Below, piece after piece: positions 1-12,000 of a stretch of 64,000 nucleotides of DNA. Source of the DNA: Spodoptera frugiperda (Eukaryota; Arthropoda; Insecta; Lepidoptera; Noctuidae); contig NC_064234.1 in NCBI RefSeq assembly GCF_023101765.2, positions 1,674,001 to 1,738,000 of the forward strand, read 5' to 3'. The notes below the pieces were generated by a model. The model was not told where the DNA came from, made no database searches, and saw only the letters and a program-made list of their open reading frames with translations. Position numbers and translations under genes: made by a program. Positions within the stretch are counted from its first letter, which is position 1, and every line of letters begins with the position of its first letter.

Positions 1-120
1 ATGAATTTTCGGTGTTTAGGGGGCGGAGATTGGGGTAGGGGGGTTATTCGGGAGGGAGATTATTGGGTAAATCGGGGAGTGGGGTAATTGGGGGTTCTTC
101 AGTAAAAGTGGTATACATAC

Positions 121-3100
121 CGATGGGCGGCAGCGCGCGGCGCGGCGTGTGCGCGTGCCCGGGCGTGTGTCCGGGTCCGTGTGGTTGCAGCGTCCAGGCG
201 TGCAGCGTGCCGTCGGCGCACGCCACGCACGCCCAGCGCACGTCGCACGCTATACACGACACCGGGGACCCTGCACACACACGTAATAATTAATCCTAAA
301 TTATGTTCTAGTGTAATGACCATCGTGTGACATAACAAAATTAAATAAAAAATACAGCTTACTCCCGCAAATAATTTCGGTAAATTACCAGTATTAAGTT
401 TGACCACCAACTCAGTAGGCTGCACGATATCGCCGCGACGCGACGAGTACATTGCTCATGAATAAGAGTCCCAGTGTGACTTGAAACTGGTATAGCTTTT
501 GTTCAATAGTTTGAGAAATTGATATTATATTTCTTTTAAAATAATTAACTGATAATTGCATACCTAAATATGTTTCCCACACAGGGTCGCTGGAAGCGGA
601 ATTATTGGGCAGTAACTGTAGCCGGGAAAGCGCGCCGTATTGGGTGTTGCATGCCTTGTTCACCACCTGTTTTGAAAATACAATAATTGAATGAAATGTA
701 ATGCTGTTTTTAATATGTTTTGAAAATATTATATATTGCAACCGAAAATTATTTAACAATCGAAATCTATTTATGAATTTAGCTATCGGAATAATAGTCA
801 TTAATCAATAATTATAATTTTTAGTCACATTATTACTAATATCAGATTCCTTCCTACCAGGCTATCTGAAAGTCATTGAGAGAGGCTTATGATTAGTAGA
901 GGATGTCTTGTGGCTGACATGACGATGATTATTAATTTATCCATACCTGCAGCCTGAGTGCCCCAGCAGTGCGTACAATAGGCCCCGCGGTGCCCAGCGC
1001 GGGCGGGGCCAGGGCCGGGCCCCCCGCGGGGACCGGGGCCAATGTGGCGGGGGCGGGGGCCACGCACGCTCGCTTGGAGCCCAGCTCGTCCGTGCGGGGG
1101 CCCGGCAGGGACGCCGCGCCACGCTTGCGGAGGCGCTGGTCTAGGCCACTATAATACATTGTTGGTTATAATATGTTGGGAAACACACATTGTATGTAAC
1201 AAAAATATATATTTTTTTACTGTAGGAAGGGTCCGAAATGCCAGTAGGGAACTGCCTGCTGGGCTGATGATGATACAGAAAACTAAATGTTTAAACATAA
1301 ACCTACTAATGATCAGTGTCATGCTTGTCGTAAAACTAATTTATGGTAGACGTGACTTACAGTGGCTACGTCTAAGCTATAATAATACTATAAAGTAAGA
1401 GACAGTACAAAAGTAATTAGGGACGGGTACGAAAAAATAAAATACCGTAGGAAACCATATTATTGTACATACTTATACATATTATATGTACATACTTATC
1501 GCTAGTCCTGGAGTTATTCTGTGTAGAGATAGCGTGGTTGCTGACGTTGGGATGTATGACGATGTCGTCCCTGACCTCCACCTTGATCCGCGACTTGCTC
1601 TGTGAGGATGTGCTGAAGCAGTTCTCCGTACCGCCCGGCTGGGAGCCTAGAGATTCACTGGAACAAAATATGGTTGTGATTATTTTGGCCACTACTTCGC
1701 CTGGCGATGAGCAACTTGTATACTCGAGGCTCTAGTGGCCTAGTAGTAGATGGCTATTTACTATTTTCACCAACCATCTAAAATCATCTTTGAACTAAGA
1801 GTTATTTAGCGTGACGGAACGCCAAGTAACTCTACTAGCGCACCTAAACTTTTTTTTCCTTTACCTTTAGGTGTCACTTATAGTTGCATAAGGGTTACTT
1901 ATTTAAGAGACATTGATGAAAACGGTCACCACCTGTCGCGAATCACATGCGTGGTGGTGCCATCAAATGATTTGGCTGCTCATCATATTCCTATTCCGTG
2001 AAAATATAATAATAACTTACTTGGCATCGGCCTGTGTGAGCGGTATGAAGACCGGTGTGATCCGCCGCTTGCCGTCCGACGTACGAGTCTCAATCTGCCG
2101 GTCCATGGGACGCAGCGGGGTTGAAGATGAGACGGTAGACACTGTAGACGGACTTAGCAGGCTTTTAGGCTGTGAAAGATATTATAGTTTTTTATAAATG
2201 ACTCATATATATTAGAATGTTCATATGGTAACAAGATTGAAATTAGATATGGGCTCCGATCGAAGTCGAAATCAGTTGAGATCACCGCAATAACGCGAGT
2301 TGCGTGCATGAACATTATTTAACTAAACCATACCATAATTCAACAGTTTCCAGCTGGTCATATCAACAACTTATTTCGAGAACTACCGTTTTCTATGAAA
2401 TTAAACGCGAGAAAATACTTAGTTGCTGAGTACACATTTAGTTACGGTATTTACAATTACATCCATGGTAAAAAGTAAGTTTTGACTCACCACTTGTGAC
2501 TTATCATTCTTAGGCATGGAATCTTCTTTAGCAGCTTCTTTCTTAGCCTCCTGTTTCTCCCTGGCGAGCAGGATCTCAGGGCACTCGACCAACAAGTTGG
2601 CCGACAAGTCGCCGCCCGACTCGTTGGCTAGACATTTGCCATATATCTTCTCGTAGAAAGCGTTCTGGGGATAAACAAATGTTTTGTTACTCATAATGAC
2701 TCTTAACTTATATGGGAAAAATTAAGAAACAATATAATTAGTATTTTTTATATATAAAAAAACGTACACTTTCACATAAACATCACACCTACACCCAGAA
2801 CAATCTGTGGATCGCACAAAGAGTTGTCCCAAGCGGGAATCGAACCCGCGACACGTTACACGGCAGCAACCGCGGAAACCGTACAGTCAATTAAGTATCA
2901 CCTCTACCCTTTACAGTAGAACTAAAGTCCTCAAAAACTTAATGCAATACAATTTTAAATTAATTATTATTGAACCCTGATCTAAAGATCTAAATCTATC
3001 ATCTATCTAATCTGATCTAACATAAAACTGATTGATTTTAAATTGATATTAGAACAAAAATTACCTTTTCTTCGATGGTGAGTGGAGTGCCAATCTCCTT

Positions 3101-6100
3101 GTTAGTGAACTGTATGCAGGCGACCGTCCCGTCAGAACTACACGCCAACAGGTTCAGACCTGTTTATCACGAATAAGAGGGAAATTCAAATTAGTTGAAA
3201 CATAAATTGTGACGTTACGATTTATAATGACAGTGTCATTGTCAGAATATGTCATAAGATGTATTATAGAATTTTCATTCGCGAGAGCATATAGGGTTCA
3301 TGGTTATATTTATATAGCATGAAGGATCTGGGTAGGGTGGGACTAATCATCTTCGTCTCTAAAGGTGAAGTTCAATCTGCCTCAAAGATCGCTTGCGTTG
3401 TGTTTAGCCGTGTGAGGTTACTAGAGACCCCTACTAGTGGCGGGCGCCTCTTTGCTAACAGCTGATCATACGAATTCACGCGTGCGCGTAATTTTGTTGT
3501 TTTGTTATTGTGATAAAAATAAAACTAATGAATATACAAAAAAAGTGTCTTTAGGAAAGTTGTTTATAATCATGAGCACAATCACGTGTTAAAATATCGT
3601 TCACTAATTACCAGTCACCCTATTTACGTAAAGGTTCCAAGTCCTCACCATCGGAGCTCCAAGACAGATCCAGCACGCTGTCGCTGAACAAGTCGTGCAC
3701 GACGACAAGCGGTCGCTTGAGCGACGTCAGCCAGATACTGAGCGCGCGGTCCCGGGACCCCACCGCCGCGCAGCAACACTTCTTGCCTTCCTTCACGAAT
3801 ATGTTACTGTTGAAACGCTGGGAAGAACAAACGTTTATTAGAAAATTCATTGCCATTTGTTTTAATATTGGAGTCTGACGAAAAATAAACAATCTTTATC
3901 TTTAGCATTAAGGACAGACAAGAGCAAATAGGTTGTGTGAGGGTCTTAAATAAGAGAGCAGTTAATAGCAGATAATAAAAATAATTTCGATATTGTCTAT
4001 CATTCTAACTCTGAGGAAGGATGGATGAGGGGCAATAAAACGAAGAAATAAGGGTGAGGACCTTCTCCATGGGCTAAAATAATAACGATGCAAAGAAGTA
4101 CTCACAGCACAAGTGACAGCCTTCCGATGTCCGACGAAGTCCTTGTCGCAGCGCCATCCGTCCCGCTCCACCACCTGCGCCGTGGGCCCGCCGCCGTTCA
4201 TGGCGTGCGCCGACAGGACGTACTGCCCGTCCGGGGACCACGACAGGCGCAGCACGTGCGTCGTGCCTGTACAGTACTATATAGTTCATGGCGTGCGCCG
4301 ACAGGACGTACTGCCCGTCCGGGGACCACGACAGGCGCAGCACGTGCGTCGTGCCTGTACAGTACTATATAGTTCATGGCGTGCGCCGACAGGACGTACT
4401 GCCCGTCCGGGGACCACGACAGGCGCAGCACGTGCGTCGTGCCTGTACAGTACTATATAGTTCATGGCGTGCGCCGACAGGACGTACTGCCCGTCCGGGG
4501 ACCACGACAGGCGCAGCACGTGCGTCGTGCCTGTACAGTACTATATAGTTCATGGCGTGCGCCGACAGGACGTACTGTACAGTACTATATAGTTCATGGC
4601 GTGCGCCGACAGGACGTACTGCCCGTCCGGGGACCACGACAGGCGCAGCACGTGCGTCGTGCCTGTACAGTACTATATAGTTCATGGCGTGCGCCGACAG
4701 GACGTACTGTACAGTACTATATAGTTCATGGCGTGCGCCGACAGGACGTACTGCCCGTCCGGGGACCACGACAGGCGCAGCACGTGCGTCGTGCCTGTAC
4801 AGTACTATATAGTTCATGGCGTGCGCCGACAGGACGTACTGCCCGTCCGGGGACCACGACAGGCGCAGCACGTGCGTCGTGCCTGTACAGTACTATATAG
4901 TTCATGGCGTGCGCCGACAGGACGTACTGTACAGTACTATATAGTTCATGGCGTGCGCCGACAGGACGTACTGCCCGTCCGGGGACCACGACAGGCGCAG
5001 CACGTGCGTCGTGCCTGTACAGTACTATATAGTTCATGGCGTGCGCCGACAGGACGTACTGTACAGTACTATATAGTTCATGGCGTGCGCCGACAGGACG
5101 TACTGCCCGTCCGGGGACCACGACAGGCGCAGCACGTGCGTCGTGCCTGTACAGTACTATATAGTTCATGGCGTGCGCCGACAGGACGTACTGTACAGTA
5201 CTATATAGTTCATGGCGTGCGCCGACAGGACGTACTGCCCGTCCGGGGACCACGACAGGCGCAGCACGTGCGTCGTGCCTGTACAGTACTATATAGTTCA
5301 TGGCGTGCGCCGACAGGACGTACTGCCCGTCCGGGGACCACGACAGGCGCAGCACGTGCGTCGTGCCTGTACAGTACTATATAGTTCATGGCGTGCGCCG
5401 ACAGGACGTACTGTACAGTACTATATAGTTCATGGCGTGCGCCGACAGGACGTACTGTACAGTACTATATAGTTCATGGCGTGCGCCGACAGGACGTACT
5501 GCCCGTCCGGGGACCACGACAGGCGCAGCACGTGCGTCGTGCCTGTACAGTACTATATAGTTCATGGCGTGCGCCGACAGGACGTACTGTACAGTACTAT
5601 ATAGTTCATGGCGTGCGCCGACAGGACGTACTGCCCGTCCGGGGACCACGACAGGCGCAGCACGTGCGTCGTGCCTGTACAGTACTATATAGTTCATGGC
5701 GTGCGCCGACAGGACGTACTGTACAGTACTATATAGTTCATGGCGTGCGCCGACAGGACGTACTGCCCGTCCGGGGACGACAGGCGCAGCACGTGCGTCG
5801 TGCCTGTACAGTACTATATAGTTCATGGCGTGCGCCGACAGGACGTACTGCCCGTCCGGGGACCACGACAGGCGCAGCACGTGCGTCGTGCCTGTACAGT
5901 ACTATATAGTTCATGGCGTGCGCCGACAGGACGTACTGCCCGTCCGGGGACCACGACAGGCGCAGCACGTGCGTCGTGCCTGTACAGTACTATATAGTTC
6001 ATGGCGTGCGCCGACAGGACGTACTGTACAGTACTATATAGTTCATGGCGTGCGCCGACAGGACGTACTGTACAGTACTATATAGTTCATGGCGTGCGCC

Positions 6101-8600
6101 GACAGGACGTACTGCCCGTCCGGGGACCACGACAGGCGCAGCACGTGCGTCGTGCCTGTACAGTACTATATAGTTCATGGCGTGCGCCGACAGGACGTAC
6201 TGTACAGTACTATATAGTTCATGGCGTGCGCCGACAGGACGTACTGCCCGTCCGGGGACCACGACAGGCGCAGCACGTGCGTCGTGCCTACATACAATCA
6301 TCATCATAGATGATCTATCCTAGTAATATTATAATTGTCAACTTTTTCACACAAAACCTCAGTTCAGTAGCTTGAACTGATTCAAGTGAAACTTTGGAAC
6401 AGAAATAGATTATATTGTACAATACAGACAGGCTGCATGGTTGATGCAGTGGCAATTGGCTAATGTGCAATGTGAGACAAAGTTACATACCTCCACACTC
6501 CTCAAATGGTTCAGTGATTACAATCTCTTGCGCCCAGTCAGCAGTCTTCCACACCCTCAGTGACTTGTCGTCAGATTGAGAAGCTAGGTATTTGCCCACC
6601 TGGAAACATTTACAAAATACACTTTAGAAAGTATTACATTTTAACAACAATAGTTATAGTAATTGCAATGAGAGAAAGAGAGAGAGGGAATGAGTGAGAC
6701 AGAGGGAGAAAGAGACAAAGAAAGAAAGAAAGAAATAAAGAAAAATGTTTTACAGGTACTCTGTATTAAACAAATAAATAAGTAGACTGCTATAATGCGA
6801 AAGAGATAATAAAGTTAGTTAAATACTCACCGGATCCCAAGCAACACCTTTCACCAATCCACTGTGTCCGTTTAGCACACACACCATTTCAGGGAACTTC
6901 TCTGCATTCCAAATGATGATGGAGTTGTCCACACTACAGCTGGCAAGCCATTTGTCTAGCGGTGACCACGCCAGGTCCAGAACATCACCTGTTTCATTGA
7001 ATCGAGATTAAGTTTTTTTATTAATACTTTAGAGAGCAGTTAGATTAGTAATTCTAAAACCAGTTGATAAACATGTATGTATTTAGTACTGATTATGTGA
7101 TTATATTATTTAGCTTTGTATTTACTGAATAGTCTTTGGCTGCTGCAACTATTCAGTCCGGTCCTCTTCTACATTAGTTAGGTATAAACTCTATTCTTAG
7201 CAAATAGGCTAGATTGCAGTTCTTTACTAGACTCTAATATCACCCAGGGGAAGAGTATAGGTGGTTCTTAACTTATTCTATTCTGCACAACAAAGGTTAT
7301 CTACTGAACTGAACTGAAAAAAAAGATATCAAGTTATGCTGAAATATTTTCATTACAAACCTGCATGGCCTCTCAACGTAGCCAAGCACCGCCAAGTCTC
7401 AGCCTTATGTTTGCCCGGAGTGGCATTAGCAGCCACACTGAGTCCCCAAACCATCACCAGTCTATCATCTCCGCCCGATGCCAGGTACTTGCCTCCGTTA
7501 CTCCAACGGACACAATTTACGCAAGCTGAAAATTTTGATAATGTATAATAAGTTCTTTACATAATCTCGGGACCACAGGGTCCCGGACCTGTATTTGGAA
7601 GGCGTACGAGGGGCCAAAGCCAACTCGCAGAGGCCCGTTGAACAATTTTGATCTAAATGTAATGGGGTCCACATCAGCCGGCGATTATCCCTGTACGCAC
7701 TATGAAAGTATACCTAAGGACAATCCCCGGTTGATGCAGGATTATTGCGAGATATGGTAGAAGTCTTTGGCTGGAAATGATTAGGGATATAGCAAATAGG
7801 TGTGCAGGTGGCTGTGGAATAGTTAACCGGTTAACTATGGGGACTAAAATATCAATACAAACCTGCATGCCTCTCCTGACCAATATTAAAAAATACGGAT
7901 AAACAGGCAGGGGGTGACTTGCAAACTCAATAGTGTTTACTATTAGAAGAAGATGTTAAGATTAAGAGTTATTATAGAGATTATTATAGGTTATCCTATT
8001 ACTTTTCAGTTCATATTGAGAGAAGTGAGGAAAAATACAAGTTCTAACAATGTGGAATGTGTGTGAAATTGTATTAAGTATTTTATAAAAATAGGTTTGA
8101 ATGATTAGATGTATGCATAAGTAATAGTAGATAAGTGTTTTATTTGAAATTTTTATCTAATCAGGATGGTAACAACATACTTTGTTAGAACAAGTCTTAG
8201 TTTGCATTAATCAAGCAATAAATGGATAAATATCCAATTATGCGCAATAAGATATCAGATTGAAATAGAATATGTATGAGTAGCTGTAGTCAGTGTAAGC
8301 AGCAACTAACCTAAATGATTGTCCATCTGACAAAGCATCTTAGGGACATTGGGGTCCACCTCCACTGCTTCAAAGAGAACTGGGTTCAGGTTCCATACCA
8401 CGACCCTTCCGGAGTCCCCGCCTTGACCTCCAGTCGCAAATCGCTTCCCCGTAGGATGTATATCCACCGAAAATATCGGTTTATCTGAAAATAATACTAA
8501 TTAGTCCCAGGAAACCTCCAATAAGTAGTGTCGCTTTTCAATAACAAAATCACTTATATTTACCATCATGATTCACCCAACTGGGCTTTAGCAGCTTCAT
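121..8600 (-). CDS. HIRA: HIRA histone chaperone (partial, 14 exons, 3' end off the left edge)
   Basis: HIRA deposits histone H3.3 independently of replication. Coding exons, read on minus, are 8564-8600, 8311-8484, 7361-7525, 6831-6988, 6491-6599, 4106-4266, 3649-3817, 3065-3159, 2491-2664, 2021-2169, 1496-1657, 947-1148, 564-666 and 121-270. All have GT/AG ends and compatible phases, giving 669 residues. The protein starts MKLLKPSWVNHD. WD40 repeats follow (ASGGDDRLVMVW, ASCSVDNSIIIWNAEKFPE, ASQSDDKSLRVWKTADW, CAAVGSRDRALSIWLTSLKR). Exon 10 carries the conserved segment IETRTSDGKRRITPVFIP, the HIRA B-type motif that binds ASF1. Exons 13-14 start the C-terminal domain; the rest is outside the window. 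Exon 6 uses the last acceptor of a large tandem array. The family call is firm; exon 12 is GC-rich and less conserved. Confidence 0.93.
2762..2890 (-). mobile_element. tRNA-like SINE fragment in HIRA intron 8
   Basis: On minus the sequence contains the perfect pol III B-box GGTTCGATTCC within CGCGGGTTCGATTCCCGC, followed by a tail shared with the copies near 30930, 33466 and 54004 (cacccaga, gtggatc, cacaaa). A member of a lepidopteran SINE family, not a tRNA gene. Confidence 0.75.
3467..3626. mobile_element. Half of a MITE related to the one at 34024-34286
   Basis: The segment cgcgtgcgcgtaattttgtt through ttaccagtcaccctat matches the right half of the complete element at 34024-34286, including the terminal GTCACCCTAT. 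Only one terminal inverted repeat is recognisable. It lies in HIRA intron 7, just upstream of exon 8 on minus and next to the exon 7 donor. Confidence 0.65.
4196..6287. repeat. Tandem array of 30 exon-derived units (88 bp and 44 bp) in HIRA intron 5
   Basis: There are 18 long units of 88 bp (one, near 5777, lacks 3 bp) and 12 short units of 44 bp. Plus-strand order is LLLLSLSLLSLSLSLLSSLSLSLLLSSLSL. On minus, a long unit is the first 71 nt of HIRA exon 6 plus 17 nt, TATATAGTACTGTACAG, ending in a splice-acceptor CAG. Short units are long units with exactly 44 bp removed, from gcccgtcc to gtgcct; this creates the palindrome GTACTGTACAGTAC. Units appear essentially identical apart from the 3-bp gap. 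The minus-most copy (4106-4266) continues into the real exon. The long open frames here on both strands are by-products of the repeat. Very recent expansion or an assembly artefact are both possible. Confidence 0.97.
6668..6745. repeat. Purine-rich simple repeat (GA/GAAA) in HIRA intron 4
   Basis: A run of agag, gaga and aaag units on plus, almost all purine, lies between HIRA exons 4 and 5. On the transcribed (minus) strand it is a long pyrimidine tract. Confidence 0.8.
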
Positions 8601-9071
8601 TTGTAATGTGTTGATTAAATTAAACTGAAAATAACAGCTAATAATCAAAATAAATACAGCTTTTTCCCACTTTATTTATTTTATTGTAAAGTGACACTGA
8701 CAGCATCAACAATTCAACGCCGCCCGCCCGGCTATTTGAGGAGTGCGTTCGGAAGCATGGTTCATCATTTTAATGTTTAAAACTTTTTACTTTCAATGAT
8801 TCTGTTTTAATTAAAATCTATCAAACTTTTTATCGATATGAGTAATAATCGTATTAATATGAATACGAATAATACGGTAATGTGAAGAATAACTATTATT
8901 TTTTAGGGACTTTCGATATTTTCGACAATGACAAGAAGTCTCTTAGGCTGACAGATTGATTTCTGATTGTTATTGGAACTGTCAACTGAAACGCGATTGT
9001 GTGCACGTTTTGAAGTTCATGCTCTGTTGATTTCTTCGTAATTTTAAAATACATTTATAAAAGAAAACGGT
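8601..9071. promoter_or_regulatory. Bidirectional HIRA / TMEM107 promoter interval
   Basis: The two start codons are head-to-head, 471 bp apart, with no gene between. The interval is AT-rich with a GC-rich patch near 8717-8752 (cgccgcccgcccggc). No convincing TATA box is seen at a fixed distance from either start. A shared promoter is inferred from the arrangement. Confidence 0.6.
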
Positions 9072-12000
9072 ATGAGAGGAGCAGACACTCTGATACCGGC
9101 TAGATTCTTAACTTTAACCAGCCATCTATCAGCGGTTGTAACTTTGCTATGGGAGAGTCAGGAGAGCACTCGACTCTGTTTGCCGAGCCACTTTCACGAC
9201 GATCATTTCCAATTATATCACAGCCGGTAAGTATTATTGTATAGATTTACAGAGATTAATTGGCAAAATAACTGTAGAAAAGCCAGTATGAAAATGGTAC
9301 TAGATTTCTGTTACCTTTTTGTCATACGTTTGTATTTTGATAACGGCGCCGTCGCGTTTATCGTACGCACCTAGATTACGGGATACCGCAACGCGATGCG
9401 GGTTGCGGATAAATGTAGGGCATTCGGCCAAGTTTAAATTGGGACAGTAGGATCATTCTAAAAACGTAATAAAGAACGTATTTTTGTCTACAATGTTTTT
9501 TTCGGTAAATGTTTTGTTGGATCGGTAGTTTGCGTTCTCATTTAAAGCCTTTGCAAATTGCCATAGCAACGTTGACGCTACTATGCAATGGGTACTTAAA
9601 TGCATGATTTGCATTGTGATTGATTCATAAAATCAGTATTTTAATATTGATAAAATAATAAAAAAATGTATAAAGTAACTTTAAAGATATTTTATTTCAT
9701 TTATTAATTTATTTTACACTATTAACATTTTTTATCAATTTCTAAAATTATCCCCTTCAAATAATTATTTAATAAAAGTTATAAAAAAAAAGCATTATAA
9801 CACCAATTAAACTAAAACCTTACTACACTTGAATACAGTGCAAGTTGCAACATAACTATATTTCTACTTGATAATAATGTTTAGAAAACAATTAGCTAAT
9901 TGTCTACTTGAAGTTATTGCAGCAATAATATTAGCCACAAGCTTTGCCAGAGTTGTGTAAACATGTCAAAGTTTATACAGGCAGGCTGCACGAGGCAAAT
10001 AAAGAAACAATATTGTTTGTAGTTTATGGTCTCTGGCCATGCAGTAGTTGCAAACAATTGTGGTGAATGATTCACTAGGTTTTCATTATGATAACAGAAC
10101 TCATAATAAAAAAATATGTAACTTAGGTACAGTAATAAATGTTGACTAATTAAGTTAAAAAAAAAAAAACATTTTTGAGCTTTATTTTCTTTAAGAAAAA
10201 TAAAGTGACTATTAGCTTACAGCAGTATAAAAAAAAACATATAGAAAAAAAAAAATAGTACACAATAGAAAGTCTGAATAAGAAAAAATTATGGAAATAC
10301 CTACATTATAATTATTAAAGTGACTCATTATCTTCTCATTAATAATTAAAAACATTACTCGATGTAAGGCAACACCAGGTGGGAAGTAAGTGCATTGAGT
10401 ATGTTGTAACCGGTACAAACTGGTTCAATGGAGTATGTGTATTTACACAGGCTCATGTGTTTGGGATTAGTGAGCCATTGTAGGGTATATGTGTGGTGAA
10501 CTGAGCTTGATTGTAGATGTGAGGGGCTAGGGCTGGTGGTTCAGTACTTGGGCGAAAGAGAGAAAAGAAGGATGTGGTCTTAGAAGGTGATGGTATGAGA
10601 ATCCAAGGGAGTATAGAGATATGGAGGTGATAGGAGTTGATTTTTGCTTAGGACAATGATTTTTCTATTGGTCTCTGGTGAAGTCTGGTGTTATCCGGCA
10701 GCAGAGGATGTCTTACAGCTGATGATGATGTTGATGTTGTCAAGTCCAGTATTGGTACTTCATCGGAGTATCAGTATATCCTCCTCTAATAAAAAGCAAA
10801 TTTTCCGTTTTGACTTTTTCGAGCTGCAATTTATTTCGAGTTTGGTTCAGGGAAGTCCTTTTAAGAGAGTATAAGTAGGTCTATTTATGTCCTTCTCTGA
10901 TAAAAAGCTAATTTTCCATATCGACTTTTTTCGTACTGCAATTCATTTCGAGTTTGGTTTCAGAGACTATTATTTAGATAAGGTTCCATAGTCTCTACTG
11001 TGCTTCCGTGTTAGTAGAATTTACTCTGGTACTAGTTACGGAGGTCAAGTATACGATAGAAATAAAGTACGAAGTCTAACTGTCGTAATAAAGACTAAAG
11101 TACATCCAAACAATACGGTCATTTCTTTCCATTAAACATTACGACTTGCTTGCTGCCTGTAGGAGTTTATTGCTTTTGCCTTTAGTTATAAGACCTTTAT
11201 AGAGAGTTAGAAGTAGTGCGGATATCGTCACTCTTAGGTACTCAATGTAATTGCTCAAGCCTCGAGGGAAACCTTATAATGTCGTCGATTTCTACAGAAT
11301 TGATTAGATGAAGAGGCAATTAGTCTCTTGGTAACACTCTTAAATAAACAAGTTTGTGTTCTTGTGCAGTTCCTGCAATTTAGGTATTTGAAAGTTCTGG
11401 ACGCCATATTGGGATGTAGAATGGACTCATAAAGTCTAAGATGGATAGTCTACACCTCCAGCTCGCCCTGTCTCTATAGAACTGATCCGCATTATCACAA
11501 AGAAGTAAATAAAACATCCCATTTTTACACGTCTATCTAGTATCTAAGAAAACCGGTGCAGACCAGAAAAAATATCGAAAGGCATGTGACCAGATGACGT
11601 CCTTCGACACACTCGACCCTCGTGAAGTTCCATCTGGAGGTATCTAGCCTATATTTAAACTAAACTGTATTTAAACAACAATACCAATATTGAGACTATT
11701 AAATCAAGCCATAAAATAAGGCATTGTTTCTTATTTATCTTGTTAATGCATTATAAGTTTCTGTAATCTCATTTTCTTATCAGTGTTTGTTCAAGCTACT
11801 TGTACAGCCACTTACCTCTCCTATATAATTACTACCTAATCATAAAATTAATCGTTTAATTGCCTGGAGTTATAGTTGGAGTAATTTCCTATATGACGGC
11901 TAAACAAACGTTGAGTTATGGCAGTTTCCTCTAGTCTTATCAGCCGTGCCCTTTATTGATCCTTGAAATTGTCTAGGAACTTGTAACTGATGATTTGCAC

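Noticed and set aside
365..459. Possible extra HIRA exon on minus reading MYSSRRGDIVQPTELVVKLN
   Set aside because: The reading joins poorly with the family; exon 13 runs directly into exon 14 at 270 in the right phase (…WETYL then GSPVSCIAC).
2820..2880. tRNA genes suggested by B-box matches here and at 31050, 48710 and 55225
   Set aside because: No complete cloverleaf, long shared non-tRNA tails and several diverged copies: these are SINEs.
4196..6287. CRISPR-like array
   Set aside because: No unique spacers; units abut directly and derive from an exon in a eukaryotic gene.
4198..6309. Long open frames on both strands (up to 218 codons)
   Set aside because: They repeat with the 88/44-bp units in both strands. 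The only real coding part is HIRA exon 6 (4106-4266).
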